A DNA stretch of 64,000 nucleotides from Rhizobium terricola (GTDB lineage Bacteria > Pseudomonadota > Alphaproteobacteria > Rhizobiales > Rhizobiaceae), in contig NZ_JABBGK010000001.1 of NCBI RefSeq assembly GCF_012927355.1, positions 1,482,649-1,546,648 of the forward strand, read 5' to 3'. Below, in pieces: positions 1 to 10,296 of the stretch (position 1 is the first letter of the stretch; every line of letters starts with the position of its first letter). The notes below the pieces were generated by a model. That model ran no database searches. It saw nothing but the letters and a program-made list of their open reading frames with translations, and had not been told where the DNA came from. A program made the position numbers and the translations under genes.

Positions 1-2
1 CG

Positions 3-875
3 GTGCTTTCGGGCAGCCGGGCCTTTCCATTCGGCCTCAACCTTGCCGCCCGCTGGCCCTCGGCGCTCATTCTCACGACCTATCTGCTGTTCGTGGCGAT
101 CCCGATCGTCGCGGTTATTCTCTACAGCATCGCCACCCGCTGGACGACCTCGATCCTGCCGGACGGTTACACGCTTGCCCATTGGCTTGAAGCCGCGCGC
201 GATCCGCGCTTCGTCGCGGTTCTCTTGCGCACCTTCCTGCTGGCGGTCGCCGTCGCCGTGCTCACCGTCGCGCTGGTGACACCGGCCGTCTACTGGCAGC
301 ATGTCCGCAATCCACGCATCCGCGCCGTGCTCAGTCTGCTTGCCGGCATCCCCTTCTCGCTGCCCTATGTCGTGATCGGCTTCGGCCTGCTCAAGGTGAC
401 CGGCGAGTTCGCGCCGTGGCTGCAGGGGACGGCCGGCCTTCTGCTCATCGCGCAGGTGTCGGTTGCCTTCTCCTTCGCCTACTGGTCGATCGATGCCTCG
501 ATGACCGCGACCAATGTCGTTGCGCTGACCGAGACGGCACGAACCTGCGGGGCCGGCCTCTTTCAGACGCTGCGCCATGTCATCCTGCCGAATGTCAGCG
601 CCGGCATCGTCAGCGGCGCGATCCTGGCCTTCGGGGTGAGTTTCGGCGAGCTGGCGCTCGTGCAGATCCTGGTCGGAAGCCGCTTCGAGACTCTCGAACT
701 CTACATGCTGAACATGCTGAAGAGCGCCGATGCCAATTTCAACATTCTGGCGGTGATCACCATGATCAGCTTCGCCATCACGCTCGTGCTGACGGCCGCC
801 GTCGCCTATGTGTCGCGCGACGGCGGCAGGGCCGTTTCGCCCGGCGTGTCCACCGACAGGAAGACAAGACCATGA
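3..875 (+). CDS. ABC transporter permease, polyamine/phosphonate type (left edge)
   Basis: Inner-membrane permease of a PotC-like ABC importer. Hydrophobic segments near residues 20-42, 70-95, 108-130, 140-160, 195-220 and 248-270 give the usual six-helix layout, and the stretch ETARTCGAGLFQTLRHVILP matches the EAA loop that docks on the ATPase. GTG at 3 is the first start in the window; the frame may begin further left, so the N-terminus is uncertain, although 290 residues is already a full family length. It overlaps the downstream ATPase gene by ATGA, which implies translational coupling. The substrate cannot be fixed: spermidine/putrescine and 2-aminoethylphosphonate permeases look alike at this level. 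Confidence 0.8.
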   Translation: MLSGSRAFPFGLNLAARWPSALILTTYLLFVAIPIVAVILYSIATRWTTSILPDGYTLAHWLEAARDPRFVAVLLRTFLLAVAVAVLTVALVTPAVYWQHVRNPRIRAVLSLLAGIPFSLPYVVIGFGLLKVTGEFAPWLQGTAGLLLIAQVSVAFSFAYWSIDASMTATNVVALTETARTCGAGLFQTLRHVILPNVSAGIVSGAILAFGVSFGELALVQILVGSRFETLELYMLNMLKSADANFNILAVITMISFAITLVLTAAVAYVSRDGGRAVSPGVSTDRKTRP

Positions 876-1909
876 GCACCATCACCATCCACGAGGTCAG
901 CAAGACCTACGGCCCGAAGCGGGCGCTCGACAGCCTGTCTCTCGACGTGCATTCCGGCGAGATGATTGCCATCCTCGGTTCTTCCGGCTGCGGCAAGACC
1001 ACCTTGCTGCGGTGTCTGGCGGGCCTCATCGTGCCAGATTCCGGCGCCATCCGCTTCGGCGGCGAGGATGTGACCCGCCTGCCGCCACAGGAGCGCCCGA
1101 TCGGAATGGTGTTCCAGAGCTACGCCCTCTTCCCCAACATGACGGTTGCGGAAAATGTCGGCTTTCCGCTGAAGGTGCGTGGCCGCGCCCCCCGGGAGAT
1201 CGCCGCGCGGGTCGAGGAACTGCTCGATCTCGTCAAGCTCACCGCACTCGCCGACCGCCACCCCAACGAGCTTTCGGGCGGCCAGCAGCAGCGGACCGCG
1301 CTTGCGCGCGCGCTTGCTCCCTCGCCCCAGGTTTTGCTGCTCGACGAACCGCTCTCGGCGCTCGATGCCGTCGTCCGCGACAACCTGCGCGACGAACTTA
1401 GGCGCATCCAGCAGAAGGTCAGGACCACGGCGCTGATCGTCACCCACGACCAGGCCGAGGCGCTGGCGGTGGCCGATCGCGTGGTGGTGATGCAGGATGG
1501 CAGGATCGAGCAACTCGCGACGCCCGAAGTGCTCTACGAGCAACCGCTCACGGCCTTCAGCGCTTCCTTCATCGGCAATCGCAATGCCTTGAGGCTGCCG
1601 GTCGTCGAGGGGGGCGTCCGCCTCGGCAAGGCGCTGACGCTCGAGACCGTGCCGGCAGCGACCACTGCCGCACTGTTCGTGCGGCCCGAGGACGTCCGTC
1701 GGGTCGGTGCGGAACACGGCGAACCCGCCTATGTGGAAAGCCGGATGTTCCAGGGACAGACCACGCGCTTCTATCTTCAGCTGCAGCGGGAGGGCGAGAT
1801 CGTGCATTTGAGGGCGGATTGGCCGGCCCGCGAGGTCGCCGACATCCGGGTCGGCGATACCGTGCATGTCGCACTGACGCCGGAGGATGTGCACGTCTTC
1901 GAGGCCTGA
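872..1909 (+). CDS. ABC transporter ATP-binding protein (PotA-like)
   Basis: Cytoplasmic ATPase of the same importer, 345 residues. Visible motifs are Walker A GSSGCGKT (36-43), Q-loop FQSYALFP (81-88), signature LSGGQQQR (134-141), Walker B VLLLDEP (154-160), D-loop SALD and the H-loop VTHD. The C-terminal 100 residues form a TOBE-like domain (FVRPEDVRRV, ALTPEDVHVF), typical of the polyamine, iron and sulfate importer family. The start at ATG 872 is chosen because it overlaps the permease stop as ATGA and begins the conserved beta strand; the frame stays open upstream but that part is antisense-like. The solute-binding protein is expected left of the window. Confidence 0.9.
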   Translation: MSTITIHEVSKTYGPKRALDSLSLDVHSGEMIAILGSSGCGKTTLLRCLAGLIVPDSGAIRFGGEDVTRLPPQERPIGMVFQSYALFPNMTVAENVGFPLKVRGRAPREIAARVEELLDLVKLTALADRHPNELSGGQQQRTALARALAPSPQVLLLDEPLSALDAVVRDNLRDELRRIQQKVRTTALIVTHDQAEALAVADRVVVMQDGRIEQLATPEVLYEQPLTAFSASFIGNRNALRLPVVEGGVRLGKALTLETVPAATTAALFVRPEDVRRVGAEHGEPAYVESRMFQGQTTRFYLQLQREGEIVHLRADWPAREVADIRVGDTVHVALTPEDVHVFEA

Positions 1910-1944
1910 GACTGTTCGTCTGGAGCAGCGGTTTCTGCCGTCGT

Positions 1945-2196
1945 TCAGCTGGCGATCTTGAAGGCGACGCCCAGTTCCTTGGGCGTGCGCCACTTGACGT
2001 CGCAGGCGTGGGTACTGCCGTCCTCAAAATTGAGGGTGAAATCGTTCGGGACGCCGATCGTCGTTTCCAGCACGATCTTGGCGCCAGCGGAAGAAAGGTT
2101 CCTGACCGTGCAGTCGAATGTGGAAAAGCCACCCGGCAACACGATTCGGGCCGCCTTCAACGCGCGCAGCCTCGGACTTGCTCTTCTTTCTTCCAT
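1945..2196 (-). CDS. single-domain PilZ protein
   Basis: An 83-residue protein that is almost only a PilZ domain, the c-di-GMP receptor fold. Both signature motifs are present: RASPR (RxxxR, residues 5-9) and NLSSAG (D/NxSxxG) about 25 residues later, so ligand binding is plausible. ATG 2196 is preferred over an in-frame GTG at 2205 because an AGAGGT ribosome site lies seven bases before the ATG. It converges on the ABC operon and stands alone. Stand-alone PilZ proteins act by binding partners; nothing here identifies one. A diguanylate cyclase lies at 12.9-14.4 kb, a possible but unproven source of ligand. Confidence 0.82.
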   Translation of the reverse strand: MEERRASPRLRALKAARIVLPGGFSTFDCTVRNLSSAGAKIVLETTIGVPNDFTLNFEDGSTHACDVKWRTPKELGVAFKIAS

Positions 2197-2288
2197 GCCA
2201 TTCACCTCTGCATTTCGCTCAGAGGTTATTTTCTTATTTGCTAATTTTTCGTTTCACGGCGCGGGTGTTTTCTTGCCCGTCAACACAA

Positions 2289-2317
2289 GAAAGCCGGGGA
2301 TCAGATCCCCGGCTTTC
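2289..2317 (-). terminator. intrinsic terminator downstream of wrbA
   Basis: Perfect 13-bp inverted repeat (2289-2301 with 2305-2317) with a CAG loop, stem AAGCCGGGGAT and complement. Read on the minus strand it follows the wrbA stop by 24 bases and runs into CTTGTGTTG. The U-tract is weak but the stem is long. Confidence 0.75.
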
Positions 2318-2340
2318 CCGACTTGCATTCTACCTCAGGC

Positions 2341-2937
2341 TCAGGCGAGCTTGGCAGCGATCTTGGCGACGTGGGCGCCCTGGTAGCGAGCGGCTTCCAG
2401 TTCGACTTCCGAAGGCTGGCGCGAGCCGTCGCCGTCGGTGATCGTCGAGGCGCCGTAGGGCGAGCCGCCCTTGACGGCTTCGACGCCCATCTGACCCTGG
2501 AAAGCATAGGGCAGGCCGACGACGGCCATGCCGTGGTGCAGGAAGGTCGGGATGAAGCTCAGGATCGTCGATTCCTGCCCGCCATGCTGGGTTGCCGACG
2601 AGGTGAAGACCGAGCCCACCTTGCCGACCAGCTTGCCATTGAACCACAGGCCACCGGTCTGGTCCCAGAAATTGCGCATCTGCGAGGCGACGGTGCCGAA
2701 GCGGGTGCCGGCGCCGACGATGATGGCATCGTACTGGTCAAGTTCGGCGGGCGTGGCGATCTCGGCCTTCTGGTCGACCTTGAAGTGCGAAGCCTTGGCG
2801 ACATCTTCCGGAACCAGTTCCGGAACGCGCTTGACGGTCACTTCGGCGCCGGCCGACTTCGCGCCTTCGGCGACTGCATAGGCCATGGTTTCGATGTGGC
2901 CGTAGGAAGAATAGTAGAGAACCAGTACCTTAGCCAT
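2341..2937 (-). CDS. wrbA: NAD(P)H:quinone oxidoreductase WrbA
   Basis: Flavodoxin-like FMN enzyme that reduces quinones by two electrons, avoiding semiquinones during oxidative stress; cytosolic. The N-terminal [15 protein letters not shown] is the FMN phosphate loop of the WrbA family, and [19 protein letters not shown] plus the [10 protein letters not shown] and PYGASTI regions are family hallmarks. The length, 198 residues, is standard. Monocistronic: its own terminator lies at 2289-2317 and an unassigned 236-bp gap separates it from the divergent CinA-like gene. ATG 2937 begins directly at the conserved [10 protein letters not shown]. Confidence 0.95.
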   Translation of the reverse strand: MAKVLVLYYSSYGHIETMAYAVAEGAKSAGAEVTVKRVPELVPEDVAKASHFKVDQKAEIATPAELDQYDAIIVGAGTRFGTVASQMRNFWDQTGGLWFNGKLVGKVGSVFTSSATQHGGQESTILSFIPTFLHHGMAVVGLPYAFQGQMGVEAVKGGSPYGASTITDGDGSRQPSEVELEAARYQGAHVAKIAAKLA

Positions 2938-3173
2938 TTTCTTGTCTCCGTTCCAAGGGCGCGGCGAGCGCCGTCGATGAATCTGATGACCAAGATGTAG
3001 CTCACTGCCGATCGAGTACCAGCCGTCGCGGCGGCGACGGACTGTTCACCTATTGGATACGGAACAATCGAATTCGCGTCATATTTTGTGAACGAAAGGC
3101 AGGCTGCAGCGGAGCCCTTGCCAAGCCCCGGAGACGCGCTAGAACTCATCAGCGAAACGATCGGGATACGCTC

Positions 3174-3962
3174 ATGACTGACGCCAGCCTCAAGACCGCC
3201 GCCATGCTCGCCATCGGCGACGAACTGCTCTCCGGCCGCACCAAAGACAAGAACATCGGCCACCTCGCCGACGTGCTGACCCTTGCCGGCATCGACCTCA
3301 AGGAAGTCCGCATCGTCGCGGACGAGGAAGAATCGATCGTCGAGGCCCTCGACGCGCTCCGGGCCCGATACACCTACGTCTTCACCTCCGGCGGGATCGG
3401 CCCGACCCATGACGACATCACGGCGGATGCGGTCTCGAAGGCCTTCGGCGTGCCGTGTCGCCACGACGCGGAGGCGATGAAGCTTCTCGGGGCGATGTAC
3501 GAGCGCCGCAACATGGAATTCACCGAGGCGCGCCAGCGCATGGCGCGCATGCCCGAAGGCGCCCGCCACATTCCCAACCCGGTCTCGACGGCACCGGGCT
3601 TCGTCATCGGCAACGTGCATGTGATGGCGGGCGTCCCGCAGGTGTTCCAGGCGATGCTCGACCACGTCGTCTCGACGCTGCCTGCGGGAACGCGGATGCT
3701 GTCCCGGTCGATCGCCTGCCCGTTCGGCGAAGGCGACATCGGCACCCTACTCGGCGCCATCCAGAAGAATCATCCCGAAACCTCGATCGGCTCCTACCCG
3801 CAGTTCGACGGCAAGCGCTTCTCGACGGAGCTGATCGTCAGGGCCCGTGACGAAGCCGTCCTGGCGGCGGCCGCCGCCGACGTCGAGGCCATGATTTCGG
3901 CGCTCGAGGCAGAGCGCGACGGCAACCGGCCGAGGGATCTCGACACCGGCGAACTTGCCTGA
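3174..3962 (+). CDS. CinA-like / molybdopterin-binding domain protein
   Basis: A 262-residue protein with the MoaB/MogA-type fold found in the N-terminal half of CinA (competence/damage-inducible protein A). AIGDELLSGRTKDKN (residues 13-27) and TSGGIGPTHDDITAD (71-85) are the signature loops that bind the pterin or nucleotide. The C-terminal nicotinamide-nucleotide amidase half of CinA is missing, as in the short rhizobial family, so a role in molybdopterin or nucleotide-repair chemistry is open. It is divergent from wrbA and followed 113 bases later by a stress protein gene; no operon partner is obvious. Confidence 0.85.
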   Translation: MTDASLKTAAMLAIGDELLSGRTKDKNIGHLADVLTLAGIDLKEVRIVADEEESIVEALDALRARYTYVFTSGGIGPTHDDITADAVSKAFGVPCRHDAEAMKLLGAMYERRNMEFTEARQRMARMPEGARHIPNPVSTAPGFVIGNVHVMAGVPQVFQAMLDHVVSTLPAGTRMLSRSIACPFGEGDIGTLLGAIQKNHPETSIGSYPQFDGKRFSTELIVRARDEAVLAAAAADVEAMISALEAERDGNRPRDLDTGELA

Positions 3963-4075
3963 GGCCGCCATCACGGGCCGCCACCGCTATTGACCGAAGT
4001 CAAGGAACGGCCCAAGGATTGGCGCCATTAATTGCTTATGCGGGATGCCTCAGTCACCGCTCGAGGAGAATTATC

Positions 4076-4918
4076 ATGGGCTACAAAACACTTCTTGCCG
4101 TTCTGGACACCACCAAGAATGCGCAGCAAATCACTGATTTTTCCATTTCGCTCGCCGAACATTTCAAATCCCACGTGATCGGGCTGCATGCCGAGGCGCT
4201 GGCAACCGTGCCGCTCGTGGCACCGATGGAAATCCCGGATCCGTCGACCGTCCAGGCGCTTCAGGACATGGCGCATGCCGAGACGCTCGATGTCGAAAAG
4301 GTCTTCCGCGAACGCGCCGAACGCAACGGCACGTCGTTTGAATGGCGCAGCTTCGTCTCCTCCGCCGGCTATAGCGCCTCCTCGCTCGTCGACAGCGCGC
4401 GTTGCGTCGATCTGGTCGTCGCCGCTCAGGGTGAGAACAGCGTGCTTTCGGAAAGTCGCTCCGACCTCGAGACCTTCCTTTTCGAAAGCGGCCGCCCGGT
4501 CCTCCTCGTGCCCTACATCCTGAAGCAGCCGAAGCCGATCAAGCGCGTGCTGATTGCCTGGAACGGCTCGCGCGAGGCAGCGCGCGCCACTTTCGACGCC
4601 CTGCCCTTCCTGATGGCCGCCGAGTCGGTCGAGGTCTTCTCGGTCGATCCGCCGGAAAACCGCAGCCAGTCGGCTGCCATGGCCGGCGCCGAGATCGCGG
4701 CGACCCTTGCCCGCCACGGCGTCAACATCACGGTGGTGCGTCAGGAGTCGGATCACCTGCCCGCCTCGGCGGCCATCGAGAACCGCCTGTCCGACAGTTC
4801 GATCGATCTTCTCGTCATGGGCGCCTACGGCCACAAGCGCTGGTGGGAAATGCTGTTCGGCGGCGTGACCCGCACCGTCCTCGAGTCGATGACCGCACTC
4901 ACGCTCTTGTCGCGCTGA
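4076..4918 (+). CDS. tandem universal stress protein (UspA family)
   Basis: A 280-residue cytosolic protein with two UspA-type alpha/beta domains, roughly residues 1-145 and 155-280. The second domain ends in the ATP-binding-like GAYGHKRWWEMLFGGVTRTV, matching the G-x-G-x9-G-S/T family pattern. ATG 4076 is chosen because GAGGAG lies 6-7 bases upstream and the USP fold begins at MGYKTLLAVL; an in-frame earlier start at 4019 would add 19 residues unlike any domain. Tandem USPs respond to starvation, oxygen limitation or nitrosative stress in related bacteria; which signal applies here is unknown. Monocistronic by spacing. Confidence 0.9.
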   Translation: MGYKTLLAVLDTTKNAQQITDFSISLAEHFKSHVIGLHAEALATVPLVAPMEIPDPSTVQALQDMAHAETLDVEKVFRERAERNGTSFEWRSFVSSAGYSASSLVDSARCVDLVVAAQGENSVLSESRSDLETFLFESGRPVLLVPYILKQPKPIKRVLIAWNGSREAARATFDALPFLMAAESVEVFSVDPPENRSQSAAMAGAEIAATLARHGVNITVVRQESDHLPASAAIENRLSDSSIDLLVMGAYGHKRWWEMLFGGVTRTVLESMTALTLLSR

Positions 4919-5134
4919 GCGCAAGGGGCCGGGCCTTGCCTTGGCCCCCTGAATGCCGCTAATAGCAGCGGACTGGACCCAAGCCCTTGTGGGCAGCATG
5001 CGCGCGGCCTCGTCCGCGCGCTTAGCGTTTGGCCTTCGCCCCAACGCTGACGCGCCGGCACGAGCGACGGGTCCCGACGTTTTCGGCCGACCGGCCACCA
5101 GACAAACCCCTTGCCTTCGCGGAGCCCCAGATCG

Positions 5135-5632
5135 ATGTCCCTGCCAGATAAAGCCTTCCCCGTTTCCTGGGATCAGTTCCACCGTGACGCCCGTGCGCTC
5201 GCCTGGCGGCTCGCCGGCCTCAACCAGTCGTTCCGTGCCATTGTCTGCATCACCCGCGGCGGCCTCGTGCCGGCGGCGATCATCTCGCGAGAATTGAACA
5301 TCCGCCTGATCGACACGGTCTGCATCGCCACCCGCCACGACTATGTCAACCAGGGCGAGACGCAGCTCCTCAAGGGCATTTCCCCCGACCTGCTGGCGGA
5401 TGGCGGCGCCGGCGTTCTCGTGGTGGACGACCTCACCGACACCGGCAAGACCGCGCTGGAAGTCCGCGAGATGCTGCCGAAGTCCCATTTCGCCTGCGTC
5501 TATGCAAAGCCCTCCGGCGTGCCGACGATCGACACCTTCGTCACCGAGGTCTCGCAGGACACCTGGATCTACTTCCCCTGGGACATGGGCTTCACCTACC
5601 AGGAACCGATCGCCAAGGGCCACAAGGGCTAG
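5135..5632 (+). CDS. gpt: xanthine phosphoribosyltransferase
   Basis: Purine salvage enzyme that joins PRPP to xanthine or guanine to make XMP or GMP. The PRPP-binding loop [14 protein letters not shown] is intact, preceded by the type I PRTase strand [13 protein letters not shown] and followed by DTWIYFPWD, a C-terminal hallmark of Gpt. ATG 5135 gives 165 residues, as in the family; an upstream in-frame ATG at 5111 adds eight unlikely residues. A classic terminator follows at 5687-5714, so it is probably transcribed alone. Confidence 0.93.
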   Translation: MSLPDKAFPVSWDQFHRDARALAWRLAGLNQSFRAIVCITRGGLVPAAIISRELNIRLIDTVCIATRHDYVNQGETQLLKGISPDLLADGGAGVLVVDDLTDTGKTALEVREMLPKSHFACVYAKPSGVPTIDTFVTEVSQDTWIYFPWDMGFTYQEPIAKGHKG

Positions 5633-5686
5633 AGGCAAGGTATCGACGGGTAGCAAAGGTCGCCGCCCTGAACATCCGACCAAGAG

Positions 5687-5714
5687 AAGGCGCGGAGCCC
5701 CCCGCGCCTTTTTT
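5687..5714 (+). terminator. intrinsic terminator of gpt
   Basis: A 9-bp stem, AAGGCGCGG with CCGCGCCTT, a six-base loop and then a run of T (5709-5714). It sits 55 bases after the gpt stop on the same strand. Confidence 0.88.
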
Positions 5715-6437
5715 CGTTTCCGTCGCGAAAATTTGTTCGGTCCGCGAAGGGAGAGCAAAGCCTGCCACCCGACACATTTTGTGACAGTGCAAGACCTCTT
5801 CGTGAACCGGCCTTATCCACCGGAATTAGACGTCGGGCGATTCGGTCGCTCTAGATATGGTTAAAACGCTGGAGAACCGGGCCATCGCCGAGGTCGCCGC
5901 CGGTGCCCTTTCGTCCATGAGAGACGTCTAGTTGCGGGGCGCGACCGCCGCCCATGATGCGGCCGGAAACGAAAAGTCGAGCGATTACATCGACATCGGT
6001 CCTTTCCCCGTTTTCCACAGCCGGCAACCACAAGATCTTGTATTAATAAATTCGTCATAACCCACCCCTTGACGGAATCAGGCCTTTCAAAGTTAATGCT
6101 TCCTTATGTTGCGGCGGCGACTGAACCGGACATAACGAGGCCGGTTCACTCCTGAAAATCGCGAGGCGTATGCACGGGTCCGGGCCATGATCAGCCTTAA
6201 GCCCGGCGGCATTTTTGCGCGGTTCAAGGCTGCCGAAACAAGATGTGGGGACTGGCGGCAACAAAGTGTTAATACTATATATTGTAGGCTTGCAGCCATA
6301 ATCAGCACAAGATACAGGGTCATCATCTCCGGATGAATCACCCGACGGACGAGACAGATGGCCGGCTGCGCGCTTAGACACGTGTGGCGGGACGGGGCTT
6401 TTTGCGCCGATTGGCGCTTGAGATACGAGGGACGACG
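5715..6437. other. 723-bp intergenic region upstream of nrdJ, no gene seen
   Basis: No frame with coding character was found on either strand. It is more AT-rich than its surroundings (for example near 6040-6060 and 6268-6286). It holds an 8-bp inverted repeat TGAACCGG/CCGGTTCA (6122-6129, 6141-6148) and, close to the gene, the NrdR-like boxes listed separately. I looked for a cobalamin riboswitch because the downstream enzyme needs B12 and saw no convincing B12 box. Confidence 0.6.
6272..6320 (+). promoter_or_regulatory. pair of NrdR-like boxes upstream of nrdJ
   Basis: NrdR represses ribonucleotide reductase genes by binding two 16-bp palindromes with core CWATATATWG. Core one, CTATATATTG at 6275-6284, is a perfect match; core two, CAAGATACAG at 6308-6317, has two mismatches. 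Their centres are 33 bp apart, about three helical turns, close to the usual 31-32. They lie about 120-160 bp before the nrdJ start. The pairing and the target gene support the call; the spacing is slightly long. Confidence 0.6.
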
Positions 6438-9400
6438 ATGCGCATTGAAAGACGTTTCACCAAGCCGGGCCAATCGCCATATGCGGAGATCGAATTCCGC
6501 AAGGCGGTGAGCGAGATCAAGAACCCCGATGGTTCGATCGTCTTCCGGCTCGCCGACATCGACGTGCCGGCCCAGTTCAGCCAGGTCGCGGCCGACATCC
6601 TGGCGCAGAAGTATTTCCGCAAGGCCGGCGTACCGAAGGTCCTCAAGAAGGTCGAGGAAAACGACGTACCGTCTTTCCTGTGGCGCTCCGTGCCCGACGA
6701 AAAGGCGCTGGCCGCACTTCCGGAAAACGAGCGCTTCGGCTCGGAAACCGACGCCCGTCAGGTCTTCGACCGTCTCGCCGGCACCTGGACCTACTGGGGC
6801 TGGAAGGGCAAGTATTTCACCTCGGAAGAAGATGCGCTGACCTTCCGTGACGAACTCGCCTACATGCTGGCCACGCAGCGGGTCGCCCCGAACTCGCCGC
6901 AGTGGTTCAACACCGGCCTGCACTGGGCCTATGGCATCGACGGTCCCGGCCAGGGCCACTTCTATGTCGACCCCTTCACCGGCAAGCTCGTCAAGTCGAA
7001 GTCGGCCTATGAGCATCCGCAGCCACATGCCTGCTTCATCCAGTCCGTCGGCGACGACCTCGTCAACGAAGGCGGCATCATGGACCTGTGGGTTCGCGAA
7101 GCCCGCCTCTTCAAGTACGGCTCCGGCACCGGCTCGAACTTCTCCTATCTGCGCGGCGAAGGCGAAAAGCTGTCCGGCGGCGGCCGCTCGTCCGGCCTGA
7201 TGAGCTTCCTCAAGATCGGCGACCGCGCCGCCGGCGCGATCAAGTCGGGCGGCACGACGCGCCGCGCCGCCAAGATGGTGGTGGTCGATATCGACCATCC
7301 GGATATCGAGGAATACATCAACTGGAAGGTCAAGGAAGAGCAGAAGGTCGCAGCGCTCGTCACCGGCTCGAAGATCGTCGCCCGTCACCTCAAGGCGATC
7401 ATGAAGGCCTGCGTCAACTGCACGGCCGACAACGACGCCTGCTTCGACCCGAACCAGAACCCGGCACTGAAGCGCGAGATCCGCGCCGCCAAGAAGGATC
7501 AGGTTCCGGAAAACTACGTCAAGCGCGTCATCCAGTTCGCCCAGCAGGGCTACAAGGACCTCGAGTTCAAGACTTACGACACCGACTGGGATTCGGAAGC
7601 CTATCTCACCGTTTCGGGCCAGAATTCCAACAACTCCGTCTCGCTCAAGGACGATTTCCTGCGCGCCGTCGAGAATGACGGTGACTGGCACCTGACCGCC
7701 CGCAAGGACGGCAAGGTCATGAAGACGCTGAAGGCCCGCGCGCTCTGGGAACAGATCTCCTATGCCGCCTGGGCATCGGCCGATCCGGGCCTGCACTTCA
7801 ACACGACGATGAACGACTGGCACACCTGCCCGGCCGCCGGCTCGATCCGCGCGTCGAACCCGTGCTCGGAATACATGTTCCTCGACGACACGGCCTGCAA
7901 CCTTGCTTCGCTCAACCTCCTGCAGTTCAAGGATGCGGCAACCAAGAAGATCAACATCGGCGACTACGAGCATGCCGTCCGCCTGTGGACCGTGGTCCTC
8001 GAAATCTCGGTGATGATGGCCCAGTTCCCGTCGCGCCAGATTGCCGAACTGTCCTATGAATACCGCACGCTCGGCCTCGGCTACGCCAATATCGGCGGCC
8101 TGCTGATGTCGTCCGGCATTCCCTACGACTCCGCCGAAGGCCGTGCCATCGGTGGTGCGCTGACCGCCATCATGACGGGCGTCTCCTATGCGACCTCTGC
8201 CGAGATCGCTTCGGAACTCGGCCCGTTCCCGGGCTATGCACCGAACCGCGACAACATGCTGCGGGTCATCCGCAACCATCGCCGCGCCGCTCACGGCCAG
8301 ACCGCCGGCTATGAAGGCCTGTCGGTCGATCCGGTCGCGCTCATCCATTCGGACTGCACCGATCCGGCGCTGATCGCCCATGCGACCGCCGCCTGGGACA
8401 AGGCGCTCGAGCTCGGCGAGAAGCACGGCTACCGCAACGCGCAGGTCTCGGTCATCGCGCCGACCGGCACGATCGGCCTCGTCATGGACTGCGACACCAC
8501 CGGCATCGAGCCCGACTTCGCTCTCGTGAAGTTCAAGAAGCTCGCCGGCGGCGGCTACTTCAAGATCATCAACGCTGCCGTTCCGGAAGCGCTGCGCACG
8601 CTCGGCTATTCGGAAAGCCAGATCGCCGAGATCGACGCCTATGCCGTCGGCCACGGCAACCTGAACCAGGCGCCGGGCGTCAACCCCTCGACGCTGAAGG
8701 CCAAGGGCTTCACCGACGAGAAGATCGAAGCCGTCAACGGCGCGCTGAAGGCCGCCTTCGACATCAAGTTCGTGTTCAACCAGTGGACGCTCGGCGCCGA
8801 CTTCCTGAAGGAAACCCTCAAGGTCTCCGACGAGCAGCTCGCCGACATGTCGTTCAACCTGCTCGAGCATCTCGGTTTCTCGAAGAAGGACATCGAAGCC
8901 GCCAACATCCATGTCTGCGGTGCGATGACGCTCGAAGGCGCCCCCTTCCTCAAGGCCGAACACCTGCCGGTCTTCGATTGCGCAAACCCGTGCGGCAAGA
9001 TCGGCAAGCGTTACCTGTCGGTCGAAAGCCACATCCGCATGATGGCGGCCGCCCAGCCGTTCATCTCCGGCGCCATCTCCAAGACGATCAACATGCCGAA
9101 CGAGGCAACCGTCGAGGATTGCGGCGCGGCCTACATGCTGTCCTGGAAGCTGGCGCTCAAGGCCAACGCGCTCTATCGCGACGGCTCCAAGCTCTCCCAG
9201 CCGCTCAACGCCTCGCTGATCGAGGATGAAGCCGACGAGGACGCCATCGAAGACCTGATCCAGCAGCCGGTTGCCGCCCAGGCGGTCACCGTCACGGAAA
9301 AGATCGTCGAGCGGATCATCGAGAAGGTGGTGCGCGACCGCGAGAAGCTGCCGAACCGCCGTCAGGGTTACACCCAGAAGGCCACCGTCGGCGGTCACAA

Positions 9401-10253
9401 GGTCTATCTGCGCACCGGCGAATTCGGCGACGGCCGCCTCGGCGAGATCTTCATCGACATGCACAAGGAAGGCGCTGCCTTCCGTGCGATGATGAACAAC
9501 TTCGCCATCGCGATCTCGCTCGGCCTGCAGTACGGCGTACCGCTCGAGGAATATGTGGAGGCCTTCACCTTCACCAAGTTCGAGCCGGCCGGCATGGTTC
9601 AGGGCAATGACGCGATCAAGAACGCCACGTCGATCCTCGACTACGTGTTCCGCGAACTGGCCGTCTCCTATCTCGGCCGTCACGACCTCGCGCATGTCGA
9701 CACGTCGGACTTCTCCAACACGGCGCTCGGCAAGGGTATCCAGGAAGGCAAGACCAACCTGATCTCGACCGGCTGGACCCGCGGCTACAAGCCGACGCTG
9801 GTTTCCGGCGGCAATGTCGACCGCTCGCTCGCCGAGCCGAAGGGTGCGGCAACAGCCGCCCCCGCCAAGGCTTCGTCCGGCGGTAGCGTCACGGCCTTTG
9901 CCGGTTCAGCCGCCCGCAAGCTCGAGGTGACCACCGCGATTGCGACCTCGGAAATCGTCGCCTTCAAGCGCGACTACGAGGAACGCGCTGCTGAACTTGC
10001 CGAAGAGATCGCCGACGAGGCACTCGCCAGCGAAACCGACCAGGCCGCAACCGCCCTCTTCTCCGACAAGGCCGCAGCCGACGCCGCCGCCGCCAAGACG
10101 GAAGCCAAGAAGGTCGAGGCCGAACGCCGCATGCGCTCGATCGCGCAGGGGTACACCGGCAACATGTGCTCCGAGTGCCAGAACTTCACGATGGTTCGGA
10201 ATGGTACCTGCGAGAAGTGCGACACGTGTGGTGCGACGAGCGGGTGCTCTTGA
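6438..10253 (+). CDS. nrdJ: adenosylcobalamin-dependent ribonucleoside-diphosphate reductase (class II)
   Basis: Makes deoxyribonucleotides using a radical from vitamin B12, independent of oxygen. At 1271 residues it has the length typical of rhizobial NrdJ. Seen features: the barrel segments [20 protein letters not shown] and the finger-loop-like [20 protein letters not shown], plus a C-terminal Cys-rich tail ([17 protein letters not shown]) that shuttles reducing equivalents. ATG 6438 is chosen because GAGGGA lies 7-8 bases upstream and [11 protein letters not shown] starts the family; the frame is open back to 6384. An Ala/Lys-rich linker (about residues 1130-1230) precedes the tail. Likely NrdR-controlled; terminator at 10297-10322. 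Confidence 0.96.
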   Translation: MRIERRFTKPGQSPYAEIEFRKAVSEIKNPDGSIVFRLADIDVPAQFSQVAADILAQKYFRKAGVPKVLKKVEENDVPSFLWRSVPDEKALAALPENERFGSETDARQVFDRLAGTWTYWGWKGKYFTSEEDALTFRDELAYMLATQRVAPNSPQWFNTGLHWAYGIDGPGQGHFYVDPFTGKLVKSKSAYEHPQPHACFIQSVGDDLVNEGGIMDLWVREARLFKYGSGTGSNFSYLRGEGEKLSGGGRSSGLMSFLKIGDRAAGAIKSGGTTRRAAKMVVVDIDHPDIEEYINWKVKEEQKVAALVTGSKIVARHLKAIMKACVNCTADNDACFDPNQNPALKREIRAAKKDQVPENYVKRVIQFAQQGYKDLEFKTYDTDWDSEAYLTVSGQNSNNSVSLKDDFLRAVENDGDWHLTARKDGKVMKTLKARALWEQISYAAWASADPGLHFNTTMNDWHTCPAAGSIRASNPCSEYMFLDDTACNLASLNLLQFKDAATKKINIGDYEHAVRLWTVVLEISVMMAQFPSRQIAELSYEYRTLGLGYANIGGLLMSSGIPYDSAEGRAIGGALTAIMTGVSYATSAEIASELGPFPGYAPNRDNMLRVIRNHRRAAHGQTAGYEGLSVDPVALIHSDCTDPALIAHATAAWDKALELGEKHGYRNAQVSVIAPTGTIGLVMDCDTTGIEPDFALVKFKKLAGGGYFKIINAAVPEALRTLGYSESQIAEIDAYAVGHGNLNQAPGVNPSTLKAKGFTDEKIEAVNGALKAAFDIKFVFNQWTLGADFLKETLKVSDEQLADMSFNLLEHLGFSKKDIEAANIHVCGAMTLEGAPFLKAEHLPVFDCANPCGKIGKRYLSVESHIRMMAAAQPFISGAISKTINMPNEATVEDCGAAYMLSWKLALKANALYRDGSKLSQPLNASLIEDEADEDAIEDLIQQPVAAQAVTVTEKIVERIIEKVVRDREKLPNRRQGYTQKATVGGHKVYLRTGEFGDGRLGEIFIDMHKEGAAFRAMMNNFAIAISLGLQYGVPLEEYVEAFTFTKFEPAGMVQGNDAIKNATSILDYVFRELAVSYLGRHDLAHVDTSDFSNTALGKGIQEGKTNLISTGWTRGYKPTLVSGGNVDRSLAEPKGAATAAPAKASSGGSVTAFAGSAARKLEVTTAIATSEIVAFKRDYEERAAELAEEIADEALASETDQAATALFSDKAAADAAAAKTEAKKVEAERRMRSIAQGYTGNMCSECQNFTMVRNGTCEKCDTCGATSGCS

Positions 10254-10296
10254 TGAATTGATGATGCTCGAAGAGCATCTTGATACCAGCTTTGTG

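Noticed and set aside
4923-4946. GGGGCC/GGCCCC repeat after the universal stress protein gene
   Set aside because: Long loop and no U-tract; it may be chance in GC-rich DNA.
4028-5758. 576-codon minus-strand frame across the universal stress protein and gpt
   Set aside because: It spans two real plus-strand genes and their spacer, and has no family features.
5715-6437. Cobalamin riboswitch upstream of nrdJ
   Set aside because: The enzyme needs B12, but I found no B12-box or matching stem set; riboswitches of this class usually repress B12-independent isozymes or uptake genes. NrdR-like boxes explain the control better.
6093-9695. 1200-codon open frame antisense to nrdJ
   Set aside because: It mirrors the nrdJ codon pattern in a high-GC gene, shows repetitive acidic/Arg-rich composition with no domain, and lacks a ribosome site. 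nrdJ is unambiguous on the other strand.
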